NCBI GenBank assembly: GCA_900078375.1
Contig: FLQS01000015.1
Span: 66,594 to 109,921, forward strand
DNA from: an uncultured Mycobacterium sp.
GTDB lineage: Bacteria > Actinomycetota > Actinomycetes > Mycobacteriales > Mycobacteriaceae
Reading direction: 5' to 3'
DNA: 43,328 nt
Below are positions 1 to 8,048 of this stretch, piece after piece (the first letter of the stretch is position 1; every line of letters starts with the position of its first letter). Below the pieces are notes generated by a model that saw only the letters and a list, made by a program, of their open reading frames with translations, was not told the DNA's origin and did not search any database. The translations under genes were made by a program, and so were the position numbers.

Positions 1-113
1 AAAAGTAAGACACGCACATCTGCCCGCAACCACACCACAGCAATCACACAACCGCACCCCACCACCAAAACACACTTCCCCACACCAAACGGGGACACTG
101 AAAAGTGAATAGA
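1..113 (+). other. 23S-5S rRNA internal spacer
   Basis: This A/C-rich stretch directly precedes the 5S rRNA and has no coding signal. Its position and composition fit the 23S-5S spacer of a mycobacterial rRNA operon. The end of the 23S gene is not recognisable and is presumably just outside the window. Confidence 0.6.
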
Positions 114-228
114 GTTACGGCGGCCATAGCGGCAGGGAAACGCCCGGACCCATCCCGAACCCGGAAGCTAAGCCAGCCAGCGCCGATGATACTACCCAAC
201 AGGGTGGAAAAGTAGGACACCGCCGAAC
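114..228 (+). rRNA. rrf: 5S ribosomal RNA
   Basis: The sequence carries the typical mycobacterial 5S rRNA: a terminal stem between GTTACGGCGG and CCGCCGAAC, the internal CCCGAACCCGGAAGCTAAG block and GGTGGAAAAGTAGGACACC near the 3' end. Length is about 115 nt, normal for the family. It is the last gene of an rRNA operon and is followed 10 bases later by a strong hairpin. Its position before the Rv1691-like gene fits rrnB of rapid-growing mycobacteria. Ends are set from the terminal stem and could be off by one or two bases. Confidence 0.96.
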
Positions 229-238
229 ACAATTTAGT

Positions 239-270
239 GAAACGCCCCCCGAGAAATCGGGGGGCGTTTC
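239..270 (+). terminator. rRNA operon terminator
   Basis: A perfect 14-bp stem (arms 239-252 and 257-270, GC-rich core) closed by a GAAA loop follows the 5S gene. There is no long U tract, as is usual for mycobacterial terminators. It should end the rRNA transcript. Confidence 0.85.
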
Positions 271-356
271 CACATCTCAAGCTAAATTGCCTTCCGATAA
301 TTGAATTGAATTATCTCCAATTGTGACTGTCTGACCGGTGCCCGTATCCTTTACAG

Positions 357-1193
357 GTGGTCGATGACAGGCAAGGCAATTCCGGCGGGCGTCCGCCGCG
401 CCGTCCTGCGGGAGCCGGCGCTACGGGCCGCGATCGCCGAGGCGCCAGCGCCCCGCACCGGTCGGGTCCAGGTCGAGCCCGTCAGGCCCAGCCTCGGCAT
501 ACCGCCGACGGTGATGACGGGGTCCAGCGGCCCGCACCCCCGACCATCCCGGCGTCCATCGAGGCCAAGCAGCTCTCACCTGAAATACGTGGCGAGCTTT
601 CAACTTTGGATAAGTCGACCGCCGACACCGTGGCCCGTCATCTCGTCGCGGCCGGTGAACTGCTCGACGAGGATCCGCAGGCCGCCCTCGAACACGCCCA
701 GGCTGCTCGCGCCCGCTCGGGGCGGATCGCGGCCGTCCGCGAGGCGGTCGGTATCGCCGCCTACCAGTGCGGCGATTGGGCCCAGGCGCTCTCGGAGTTC
801 CGCGCCGCCCGCCGCATGGGCAGCAAGTCACAGCTGCTCCCGTTGATCGCCGACTGCGAACGCGGCGTCGGTCGGCCCGAACGTGCCATCGAGCTGGCCC
901 GCAGCCCCGAGGCTGCGCAGCTGACCGGCGACGACGCCGACGAACTGCGGATCGTCTCCGCGGGCGCCCGGGCCGATCTCGGCCAGCTCGACCAGGCCCT
1001 GGCCGTGCTGTCCAGTCCGCAGCCCGACCCGACGCGCACCGGCTCCACGGCGGCACGGCTGTTCTATGCCTACGCCGAAACACTGCTGGCACTCGACCGC
1101 GGTGACGAGGCGTTGCAATGGTTCATCCATGCCGCCGCTGCCGACGTCGACGGTGTGACCGACGCCGAAGACCGGGTTGGCGAGTTGGCCTGA
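357..1193 (+). CDS. TPR-type tetratricopeptide protein (Rv1691-like)
   Basis: A 278-residue protein. The first 60 residues are rich in Arg, Gly and Pro and probably disordered. From about residue 75 the chain is a series of helical pairs rich in Ala, Leu and Glu (for example AGELLDEDPQAALEHAQAAR and WAQALSEFRAARRMG), typical of tetratricopeptide repeats that bind other proteins. Position and sequence match M. tuberculosis Rv1691, whose role is unknown to me. The GTG start at 357 gives the longest frame; a later start cannot be excluded because the N-terminus is low in complexity. Its end lies two bases before the GTG of the next gene, so the two are probably co-transcribed. Confidence 0.88.
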   Translation: MVDDRQGNSGGRPPRRPAGAGATGRDRRGASAPHRSGPGRARQAQPRHTADGDDGVQRPAPPTIPASIEAKQLSPEIRGELSTLDKSTADTVARHLVAAGELLDEDPQAALEHAQAARARSGRIAAVREAVGIAAYQCGDWAQALSEFRAARRMGSKSQLLPLIADCERGVGRPERAIELARSPEAAQLTGDDADELRIVSAGARADLGQLDQALAVLSSPQPDPTRTGSTAARLFYAYAETLLALDRGDEALQWFIHAAAADVDGVTDAEDRVGELA

Positions 1194-1194
1194 G

Positions 1195-2220
1195 GTGACA
1201 ACCCTTGCACAGCAGCATGATTGCCTGCTGCTCGATCTAGACGGGACGGTCTTCCGCGGCCACGAGCCGACCGAGGGCGCCATCGCCGCCCTCGACGCGG
1301 CGCACACCCGCAAGCTGTTCGTCACCAACAACGCCTCCCGCGCCGCCGACGCTGTAGCTGCCCATCTGCGTGAGCTCGGTTTCACCGCCCACACCGACGA
1401 TGTGGTGACCAGCGCCCAGAGCGCGGCACGCCTGCTCGCCGAACAGCTCCCACCCGGGTCGAAGGTGCTGATCGTCGGCACAGACGCGCTGGCCGGCGAA
1501 ATCGAGGCGGTCGGTCTGCGGCCGGTGCGGCAGTTCGCTGACGAGCCGGTCGCAGTGGTCCAGGGGCATTCAACCGCCACCGGCTGGCCGGATCTGGCCG
1601 AGGCCGCGCTGGCGATCCGGGCCGGCGCACTCTGGGTGGCCGCCAACATCGACCGCACCCTGCCCACCGAGCGGGGGCTGCTGCCCGGAAACGGTTCGAT
1701 GGTCGCCGCACTGCGTACCGCCACCGACGCCGAACCCCAGGTGGCTGGTAAGCCCGCGACCGCATTGATGCGAGATGCGCTGGCACGCGGCTCATTTGAC
1801 GACCCACTGGTGGTCGGTGATCGCCTGGACACCGACATCGCCGGTGCCAACGCGGCGGATCTGCCGAGTCTGATGGTGCTGAGCGGGGTCAGCACCGCGG
1901 CGGAGGCGGTCCATGCCGCACCGGAACAGCGTCCTACCTATATCGGCGCTGATCTTAGGGATCTGCACGCCGGGGCCGACACCCTGGCGGTCGCCCAGCA
2001 ACCGGCCTGGCGGGTCGAGGTGAACGACGGTGTGGTCACCGTTGTGGCCGCCGGGGGCGACCCGGGCGGCGACGGGCTCTCGATCGTCCGGGCCACTGCG
2101 CGAGCAGTTTGGGATTCAGCCAACGATGGCCGTCACCTCGCGGTGCGAGCGGGTGACGACACCGCGCGCGCCGCGCTGCAGCGCTGGTCCCTGCTGACGG
2201 TGGCCGATCGGCTAGCGTGA
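1195..2220 (+). CDS. HAD-superfamily phosphatase (Rv1692-like)
   Basis: A HAD-type phosphatase of the NagD/glycerol-3-phosphate phosphatase group. Motif I is DLDGTVF near the N-terminus (nucleophile and acid Asp), motif II is VTNNAS, the conserved Lys lies in VAGKPA, and motif III is VVGDRLDTDIAGA. The M. tuberculosis homologue Rv1692 has been described as a glycerol-3-phosphate phosphatase, so a role in recycling glycerophospholipid products is likely. I chose GTG 1195 (MTTLAQQHDCLLLDLDGT) because it puts motif I at the usual distance from the start; the frame is open back to TTG 1177, which would overlap the TPR gene. About 341 residues. Confidence 0.93.
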   Translation: MTTLAQQHDCLLLDLDGTVFRGHEPTEGAIAALDAAHTRKLFVTNNASRAADAVAAHLRELGFTAHTDDVVTSAQSAARLLAEQLPPGSKVLIVGTDALAGEIEAVGLRPVRQFADEPVAVVQGHSTATGWPDLAEAALAIRAGALWVAANIDRTLPTERGLLPGNGSMVAALRTATDAEPQVAGKPATALMRDALARGSFDDPLVVGDRLDTDIAGANAADLPSLMVLSGVSTAAEAVHAAPEQRPTYIGADLRDLHAGADTLAVAQQPAWRVEVNDGVVTVVAAGGDPGGDGLSIVRATARAVWDSANDGRHLAVRAGDDTARAALQRWSLLTVADRLA

Positions 2221-2228
2221 ACGGCGAT

Positions 2229-2405
2229 ATGAGTACCGACCCCGAACAGATCCGCACCCAGATCGACACCGTGCTGGCACAGCTGCCCAGTGTCGACCCG
2301 GGCAGCGCCGACGCCACCGGTGTCGATATCGACGCGGTCGGACGCCAGCTAGAGGAAGCGCACCAGATCCTGGTCGATGCGCTGGAATCGGTGGAGAAGG
2401 GCTGA
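2229..2405 (+). CDS. Small conserved protein (Rv1693-like)
   Basis: A 58-residue acidic, helical protein ending in ALESVEKG. Size and position between the HAD phosphatase and tlyA match M. tuberculosis Rv1693, of unknown function. ATG 2229 gives the family length; GTG 2217 overlaps the upstream stop codon in a GTGA arrangement and would add four residues. No membrane segment or metal site is visible. Confidence 0.8.
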   Translation: MSTDPEQIRTQIDTVLAQLPSVDPGSADATGVDIDAVGRQLEEAHQILVDALESVEKG

Positions 2406-2414
2406 GTTCGACCG

Positions 2415-3224
2415 ATGACGCGGCGTGCCCGGGTTGACGCCGAGCTGGTCCGTCGGGGACTGGCACGGTCGCGGCAGCAGGCCGCCGAACTCATCGACGC
2501 CGGCCGGGTGAGCATCGACGGGATGCGGGCGGTCAAACCTGCGACGGCCGTCGCGGTCACCGCGAACCTCACGGTCGAAGCCAGCAACGAGCGCACCTGG
2601 GTGTCCCGCGGCGCTCACAAGCTGATCGGCGCTCTGGAGGTCTTCGGCATCGACGTGACCGGTCGGCGTTGTCTGGATGCCGGTGCCTCGACCGGTGGTT
2701 TCACCGAGGTGCTGTTGGACCGCGGCGCAGCCGAGGTGGTGGCCGTCGATGTCGGCTACGGGCAGCTGGCCTGGCCGCTGCGTTCGGACCCGCGCGTGGC
2801 CGTCATCGAACGCACCAACGTGCGTGACCTCACCCCGGACACCATCGGCGGGCCCGCCGGGATGGTGGTCGCCGACCTGTCGTTCATCTCGTTGGCCACG
2901 GTGCTGCCCGCACTGACCGCGTGCGCGTCGGGCGACGCCGATATCGTTCCCATGGTGAAGCCACAGTTCGAAGTCGGGCGAGCGCAGGTCGGCTCCGGCG
3001 GCGTGGTGTCCGATCCGGAGCTGCGCACCGCCGCGGTGCTGGCCGTCGCCGCCCGTGCCGGCGCCCTGGGCTGGCAGACTGTCGGCGCGACCGCGAGCCC
3101 GCTGCCCGGGCCGTCGGGCAATGTCGAATACTTCCTGTGGCTGCGTGCGGAAACCGACCGCGGCCTACACGGAGACGAATTGGACGCCGCAGTGCGCGGC
3201 GCCGTCGCGGAAGGACCGCAATGA
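2415..3224 (+). CDS. tlyA: 16S/23S rRNA 2'-O-methyltransferase TlyA
   Basis: TlyA methylates ribose 2'-OH groups of 16S C1409 and 23S C1920 (E. coli numbering) using SAM; in mycobacteria its loss gives resistance to capreomycin and viomycin. The 269-residue protein has an N-terminal S4 RNA-binding domain (about 5-60: [21 protein letters not shown]) and an FtsJ/RrmJ-like Rossmann domain with the SAM motif [11 protein letters not shown]. The catalytic Lys is K69 in SRGAHK, and VADLSFIS and VKPQFE supply the other conserved Asp and Lys. The start has no strong Shine-Dalgarno but gives full family length. It overlaps nadK by four bases (ATGA). Confidence 0.97.
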   Translation: MTRRARVDAELVRRGLARSRQQAAELIDAGRVSIDGMRAVKPATAVAVTANLTVEASNERTWVSRGAHKLIGALEVFGIDVTGRRCLDAGASTGGFTEVLLDRGAAEVVAVDVGYGQLAWPLRSDPRVAVIERTNVRDLTPDTIGGPAGMVVADLSFISLATVLPALTACASGDADIVPMVKPQFEVGRAQVGSGGVVSDPELRTAAVLAVAARAGALGWQTVGATASPLPGPSGNVEYFLWLRAETDRGLHGDELDAAVRGAVAEGPQ

Positions 3225-4144
3225 CTTCTGAGCGGGTGATCCTGCTCGTCGTGCACACAGGCCGCGACGAGGCCACCGAGACAGCTCGCCGGGTGGAAAA
3301 AGTGCTGAGCGACAACGGGATCGGACTGCGGGTGCTCTCCGCCGAGGCTGTCGATCGGAGCGCGCAGCACCTGGCCCCGGCCGATGTGCAGGGCTTGGGG
3401 GCCGACATTGAAGTCGTGGACGCCGACGCCAACGCCGCGGTCGGCTGCGAACTGGTGCTGGTGCTCGGCGGTGACGGCACTTTCCTGCGGGCCGCCGAAC
3501 TGGCCCGCAACGCGGAAATCCCGGTGCTGGGCGTCAACCTCGGGCGCATCGGTTTCCTCGCCGAGGCCGAAGCCGAGGTCATCGACACCGTTCTCGAACA
3601 CGTCGTGGCCCGTAACTACCGCGTCGAGGAACGGATGACACTGGACATCACCGTCCGCGGTAAGGACAAGGTCGTCTCCCACGGCTGGGCGCTCAACGAG
3701 GCCAGCCTGGAGAAAGGTCCGCGGCTCGGGGTCATCGGCGTCGTCCTGGAGATCGACGGCCGGCCGGTGTCCTCGTTCGGCTGTGACGGCGTGCTGGTGT
3801 CCAGCCCGACCGGATCCACCGCCTATGCGTTCTCGGCGGGTGGCCCGGTGGTGTGGCCGGATCTGGAGGCAATTCTCGTGGTGCCTAACAACGCTCACGC
3901 GTTGTTCGCCCGCCCGATGGTCACCAGCCCGACCGCGCTGATCGCCATCGAGATCGAGGATGACAGCCATGATGCCCTGGTGTACTGCGACGGCCGCCGG
4001 GAGATGCGGGTGCCGGCCGGCGGGCGCCTCGAGGTGACCAAGTGCACGACACCGTTGAAGTGGGTGCGGCTCGACAGTGCGCCGTTCACCGACCGGTTGG
4101 TGCGCAAATTCCGCCTGCCGGTCACCGGCTGGCGGGGGCAGTGA
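3221..4144 (+). CDS. nadK: NAD kinase
   Basis: NAD kinase (PpnK) phosphorylates NAD to NADP using ATP or polyphosphate in mycobacteria. The 307-residue protein has the family GGDGT motif at residues 83-87 and the glycine-rich [12 protein letters not shown] strand. It also has the NAD-site segment [11 protein letters not shown] and the [14 protein letters not shown] loop. ATG 3221 overlaps the tlyA stop (ATGA) and gives the M. tuberculosis length exactly; the open frame upstream of it is only read-through. It lies in the tlyA-nadK-recN unit and should be translationally coupled to tlyA. Confidence 0.97.
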   Translation: MTSERVILLVVHTGRDEATETARRVEKVLSDNGIGLRVLSAEAVDRSAQHLAPADVQGLGADIEVVDADANAAVGCELVLVLGGDGTFLRAAELARNAEIPVLGVNLGRIGFLAEAEAEVIDTVLEHVVARNYRVEERMTLDITVRGKDKVVSHGWALNEASLEKGPRLGVIGVVLEIDGRPVSSFGCDGVLVSSPTGSTAYAFSAGGPVVWPDLEAILVVPNNAHALFARPMVTSPTALIAIEIEDDSHDALVYCDGRREMRVPAGGRLEVTKCTTPLKWVRLDSAPFTDRLVRKFRLPVTGWRGQ

Positions 4145-4151
4145 ATCGCCG

Positions 4152-5975
4152 ATGCTGGCTGAGATCCGGATCGAGTCACTGGGCGCGATCAGCGCCGCGA
4201 CCGCGGAGTTCGACCGCGGCCTGACCGTGCTCACCGGCGAGACGGGTGCCGGTAAGACCATGGTGGTGACCGGGCTGCATCTACTGGGCGGGGCGCGAGC
4301 CGACGCCACCCGGGTGCGGTCGGGTGCCGAACGGGCTGTTGTCGAAGGCCGGTTCGCCACTGCCGAACTCGACGACGCGACCGCCGCCCAGATCGACGAG
4401 ATCCTCGATTCGTCCGGCGCCGACCGCGACGACGACGGCAGCATCATCGCCCTGCGCACCGTCAGCCGGGAGGGGCCGTCGCGGGCCTACCTGGGTGGGC
4501 GCAGTGTGCCGGCCAAATCGCTCACGACATTCACCACCGGTCTGCTGACCCTGCACGGGCAGAACGACCAGCTGCGGCTGATGCGCCCCGAGGAGCAACG
4601 CGCCGCGCTGGACCGCTTCGCCGGCGTCGACGTCAAACTCGAGCGCTACCGGAAGGTGCGTGACCAGTGGCAGGTGGCTCGCCGCGACCTCATCGACCGG
4701 ACCAACCGGGCTCGTGAACTGGCTCAGGAGGCCGACCGACTCAAGTTCGCACTCACCGAGATCGACGGCGTCGACCCGGCGCCGGGCGAGGATGAGTCGC
4801 TGGTGGCGGACATCCGCCGGCTCTCCGAACTCGACGCGCTGCGCGAGGCGGTCGCCGGTGCGCGCACCAATCTGTCGATAGACGAGCTGGCTGACGGTGA
4901 ACCCCATTCGGCGACAGACACTTTGGGCCGCGCGGTGGCGTTGCTGCTGTCCACCGACGACCCCGCGCTCGGCGCCATGGCCCGGCAGCTCGCCGATTCG
5001 TTGACCGTCGTCGGTGACGTCGCGCGCGAGCTCGGGAACTTCCTGGGCGACCTGCCCGACGACGCGAGCGCGCTGGAGACCAAGCTGGCCCGCCAGGCCC
5101 AGCTGCGCAGCCTGACCCGCAAGTACGCCGCCGATGTCGACGGCGTGCTGGCGTGGGCCAAACAGTCCCGGGACCGGCTGGCGCAACTGGACGTGTCCGA
5201 GGATGCGCTGGCCGGGCTGGTCCGCCGGGTCGACGAGCTCGCCGGGCAGGTGGCCGCCGCCGCGCTGGAGCTGTCCAAGGTGCGGACCAAGGCGGCCAAG
5301 GGCCTGGCGAAGGCCATCACCGGTGAGCTGACCGGACTGGCCATGACTCATGCCGACTTCACGGTCGCGGTGTCGCTGATGCCGGCCCGTGACGACGACA
5401 GCGCGCCGCTGCGGTTGCCGTCCGGCGAGACCGTGCACGCCGGCGGTGAAGGTATCGACCTCGTCGAGTTCGGCTTCACCGCCCACCGCGGCACCGACGT
5501 CCTGCCGCTGAACAAGAGCGCGTCCGGCGGTGAGCTATCGCGTGTCATGCTCGCGCTGGAAGTCGTGCTCGCCGCCTCGGCGGAGGGTACGACGATGGTG
5601 TTCGACGAGGTGGACGCCGGGGTGGGTGGCCGGGCCGCGGTGCAGATCGGGCGCCGGCTGGCGCGCTTGGCCCGCAGCCATCAGGTCATCGTCGTCACCC
5701 ACCTGCCGCAGGTCGCCGCCTACGCCGACAGCCACCTGGTCGTCGACAGCGCCGGCAACGGCACCAGCGAGGTGCGCCGACTGGACACCGAACAGCGGGT
5801 GGCCGAGCTGGCCCGGATGCTGGCCGGCCTCGGGGAATCCGACACCGGCCGCGCCCACGCCCGGGAGCTACTGGAGGCGGCCCAGGAGGAGCGGGGCGCC
5901 GGTGGGTCCGGGGGGGTGCCGCCCGGCCGTAGGCGAGGGGGAGAGCGTAGCGACCCGGGAACCAACTTCAATTGA
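4152..5975 (+). CDS. recN: DNA repair ATPase RecN
   Basis: RecN is an SMC-like ATPase acting in recombinational repair of double-strand breaks. Walker A is GETGAGKT (residues 29-36), followed by LHGQNDQLRL, a central coiled-coil region (about 160-370), the signature LNKSASGGELSRVMLALE and Walker B VFDEVDAGVGG, then VTHLPQVAA. ATG 4152 starts seven bases after nadK. At 607 residues it is about 20 longer than I recall for M. tuberculosis RecN: after ELLEAAQEERGAG comes a tail (GSGGVPPGRRRGGERSDPG) that looks like translated GC-rich intergenic DNA. Its stop overlaps the convergent gene by eight bases. Confidence 0.95.
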   Translation: MLAEIRIESLGAISAATAEFDRGLTVLTGETGAGKTMVVTGLHLLGGARADATRVRSGAERAVVEGRFATAELDDATAAQIDEILDSSGADRDDDGSIIALRTVSREGPSRAYLGGRSVPAKSLTTFTTGLLTLHGQNDQLRLMRPEEQRAALDRFAGVDVKLERYRKVRDQWQVARRDLIDRTNRARELAQEADRLKFALTEIDGVDPAPGEDESLVADIRRLSELDALREAVAGARTNLSIDELADGEPHSATDTLGRAVALLLSTDDPALGAMARQLADSLTVVGDVARELGNFLGDLPDDASALETKLARQAQLRSLTRKYAADVDGVLAWAKQSRDRLAQLDVSEDALAGLVRRVDELAGQVAAAALELSKVRTKAAKGLAKAITGELTGLAMTHADFTVAVSLMPARDDDSAPLRLPSGETVHAGGEGIDLVEFGFTAHRGTDVLPLNKSASGGELSRVMLALEVVLAASAEGTTMVFDEVDAGVGGRAAVQIGRRLARLARSHQVIVVTHLPQVAAYADSHLVVDSAGNGTSEVRRLDTEQRVAELARMLAGLGESDTGRAHARELLEAAQEERGAGGSGGVPPGRRRGGERSDPGTNFN

Positions 5976-6969
5976 GGCTGATGACCACGGCGTAGCCGTC
6001 GTGGTCGCCGGTGGTGACTGACCGCCCGACCAGCTTGTTGGCCAGGTCGACCTCGCCGAGGCTCGTTGCTCCGCCAGCCACGAGCCCGTCGCGGACCCTG
6101 TCGCGGGCCTTGCCGAATGACACGTAGATGTGGGTGGGGTTCAGGTTGGACAGGCCGGGCTGCTCGCGGCTGAACGACGCGGTCCACACGAAGCCGGTGC
6201 CGCCGGGATCGGGTGCCGGGCCGAACACGCGGCCGTGGTCGTTGATGAGCAGCCAGTGCGCGTTGGAGAACGCCTCCTGCGATCCGGTGGGTTGCTGACC
6301 GTAGGCGACTCCGTCGATGACGCCCTGATACCCGGTCGAGTGGACCTGCTGCGGCGGGAACCCGGCCGCGGTCAGTGCGGCATTCAGTTTCTGAGCGGAC
6401 TCGGCGGCGGTGGTCGACGTCGAGTCGACGATGATGACGTTGATCGGTTGGTAGAGGGTCTTGAAGGGATAGGCGGGGCTGGGCCAGTCGGCGAGCTTGC
6501 CGGTGCGTCCGAGCATCCATTTCCCGATATCGCCGTATGGGGTCGAGATTGCATCACCCGGAGTGGGTTGGGCTTCGGGGGCGCCGGTCAGGTAGTCGTG
6601 CAGCTCGCTGAACCATCGGATGACTGCGGTGACCGGGTCCGGTGCCGTCGGTGCCGGTTGGACGGGTGGCCGTGGCGCGGGGCGGGCCACGGCGGTGTAG
6701 GTCTCGCGACGAGCCAACACCAACCCCGCAACCTCCGCCGGCGCCGGGGTGGGATCGGATGGTGTTGGCAGAGTTCGCTTCTTGGCGGTGCGCGTGGTCG
6801 CCGGCCGCGGGTGGCTGACGGAGTGCGCGGAACTGCTGGACCGGTTGGGTGACGAGCCGGTGCCGGGCGACGAACCGGCGCCGGACGAATCGGCGTGGGC
6901 GATGCCGGCGCCGCTGAGCAGCGCCGCACCCAGGCCTAGCGCGACGAGCAGTCCGCTTCTCCAGGGCAT
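5968..6969 (-). CDS. Exported protein of unknown function
   Basis: A 333-residue protein with a clear signal peptide (MPWRSG, hydrophobic LLVALGLGAALLSGAG, cleavage after AHA). A low-complexity linker rich in Ser, Pro and Thr spans about 28-120. A folded domain of about 190 residues follows, starting near PINVIIVDSTST and ending at DGYAVVISLN. That domain faintly recalls the LssY C-terminal fold (beta strand, helix KLNAALTAAGFP, later strands), but this is a weak guess and no catalytic motif is evident. It converges on recN with an eight-base overlap. Together with the next two genes it interrupts the recN-steA order of M. tuberculosis. Confidence 0.82.
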   Translation of the reverse strand: MPWRSGLLVALGLGAALLSGAGIAHADSSGAGSSPGTGSSPNRSSSSAHSVSHPRPATTRTAKKRTLPTPSDPTPAPAEVAGLVLARRETYTAVARPAPRPPVQPAPTAPDPVTAVIRWFSELHDYLTGAPEAQPTPGDAISTPYGDIGKWMLGRTGKLADWPSPAYPFKTLYQPINVIIVDSTSTTAAESAQKLNAALTAAGFPPQQVHSTGYQGVIDGVAYGQQPTGSQEAFSNAHWLLINDHGRVFGPAPDPGGTGFVWTASFSREQPGLSNLNPTHIYVSFGKARDRVRDGLVAGGATSLGEVDLANKLVGRSVTTGDHDGYAVVISLN

Positions 6970-7009
6970 CAGCCGACCGTACTCGCCAGCGCGCCACGGC
7001 GGCCCGGTC

Positions 7010-7282
7010 TTAGCGGGCGTGCACGTCGAAAATCAGCTCCGGCAGTGGCAATTCCCCATGTCCCGGTTCAACGATCCCGAACGCCGGGGCGAGGTCCTCT
7101 CGGATGAACCGCTCGAGGCCGTCGCGGGATTCCCAGACCTCGATGATGCACCAGCGTCCGTTCGCTTCTCCGGCGGCGTGGAACTGCTGGCCGTTGGCGA
7201 GGCTGGCCTGCAACACCTTCTCTCGCATCGCGTCGTAGGCCTGCTGATCAATCGGGGGATACCAAACGACACCAATCGCCAT
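7010..7282 (-). CDS. Small monooxygenase-like (ABM/Dabb-fold) protein
   Basis: A 90-residue protein with the layout of the dimeric alpha/beta-barrel (antibiotic biosynthesis monooxygenase-like) group: strand MAIGVVWYPP, helix QQAYDAMREKVL, strand GRWCIIEVWES, helix GLERFIREDLAPAF, final strand. Such proteins oxidise or bind aromatic and polyketide-like compounds, often without a cofactor; the substrate here is unknown. I chose ATG 7282 because GAAAGGA lies about ten bases upstream; the open frame extends 27 bases further. It is divergent from the TetR gene at 7368 with an 18-bp palindrome in between, so it is probably that regulator's target. Confidence 0.8.
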   Translation of the reverse strand: MAIGVVWYPPIDQQAYDAMREKVLQASLANGQQFHAAGEANGRWCIIEVWESRDGLERFIREDLAPAFGIVEPGHGELPLPELIFDVHAR

Positions 7283-7336
7283 GGTGAACTGTCCTTTCTC
7301 GTCGATCACCGGATGCTAAGTCCGCGCCAGCTTTAT

Positions 7337-7354
7337 TGCAAGTAACAACTTGCA
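7337..7354. promoter_or_regulatory. 18-bp palindromic operator, copy 1
   Basis: TGCAAGT-AACA-ACTTGCA is a perfect 7-bp inverted repeat with a four-base centre, ending 13 bases before the TetR ATG at 7368 and 54 bases before the divergent monooxygenase-like start at 7282. Size and place are typical of an autoregulatory TetR operator. The same half-sites and spacing recur at 24919-24936. Confidence 0.75.
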
Positions 7355-7367
7355 TTAAGCTGATGGG

Positions 7368-7931
7368 ATGCCGAAGCGAATCGATGAGGACAAGCTCTTC
7401 AGGGCGACCGTCACGGTCTTCGCGGAGTCCGGATACCGCTCGACCACGACCCAGGAGATCGCCAAGCGCGCGGGCGTCAACGAGGTGACGCTGTTCCGCC
7501 GCTACCGCGACAAGGCGTCGTTGATCAACGCGGCGCTCACCCACGTCCTGGCTGATACATCGTTCGCCCGAGTCGCCGTCACCCATGACGTCGAGGCGGA
7601 CCTCATCGCGCTGGTTCGGGCTTACGCGGAGACAGCACAGACGTACGGCGGTGCCGTCATGACTCTGCTCACCGACGCGCCTCGACATCCCGAGCTGCGT
7701 GAGGCGATGGCGGCGTTGATGCCGAACCTGCTCAACGCCGCTCGGCTCATCGAGGAACACCAAGACCGCGGGCAACTGGCGCAGGGCGATCCGGTGCAGA
7801 AGTTGGTCATGCTGATCGCGCCATTGCTCGTGTCGGGCCTGTGGGCGCGCACCGGCGCCGCAGTGCCCGGCGCAGGATTCGATCCGGAAACCTTTGTCGC
7901 CGGCTTCTTGAATGGCCATCGCGCGGGCTGA
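7368..7931 (+). CDS. TetR/AcrR-family transcriptional regulator
   Basis: A 187-residue regulator with the usual N-terminal TetR helix-turn-helix: KLFRATVTVFAESGYRSTTT, then IAKRAGVNEVTLFRRYRDKASLI (about residues 9-55), followed by an all-helical ligand-binding domain ending FVAGFLNGHRAG. It is divergent from the monooxygenase-like gene with a palindromic operator in the shared promoter, so autorepression and control of that gene are likely. The matching operator before the O-methyltransferase (24919) suggests a second target. The ligand cannot be read from sequence. Confidence 0.92.
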   Translation: MPKRIDEDKLFRATVTVFAESGYRSTTTQEIAKRAGVNEVTLFRRYRDKASLINAALTHVLADTSFARVAVTHDVEADLIALVRAYAETAQTYGGAVMTLLTDAPRHPELREAMAALMPNLLNAARLIEEHQDRGQLAQGDPVQKLVMLIAPLLVSGLWARTGAAVPGAGFDPETFVAGFLNGHRAG

Positions 7932-8048
7932 GGAGGTAGCCTTTCCCGCCGCCAAACCGTGTTACTCCTGTGACAAAACGTGACTTGTGGGGCTGTTGTT
8001 ACGGCGCGCCTCCACTGATATAGGTCCGGACGCCGACAGAATCGGCCC

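Noticed and set aside
2921..3220. Long open frame upstream of nadK suggesting an extended N-terminus
   Set aside because: It overlaps tlyA, whose protein is conserved; ATG 3221 gives the normal NAD kinase length.
6130..6160. GACACG followed by GGTTCA, a reverse SigL-like pair
   Set aside because: Spacer is 13 bases, not 16-17, and it lies inside a coding region.
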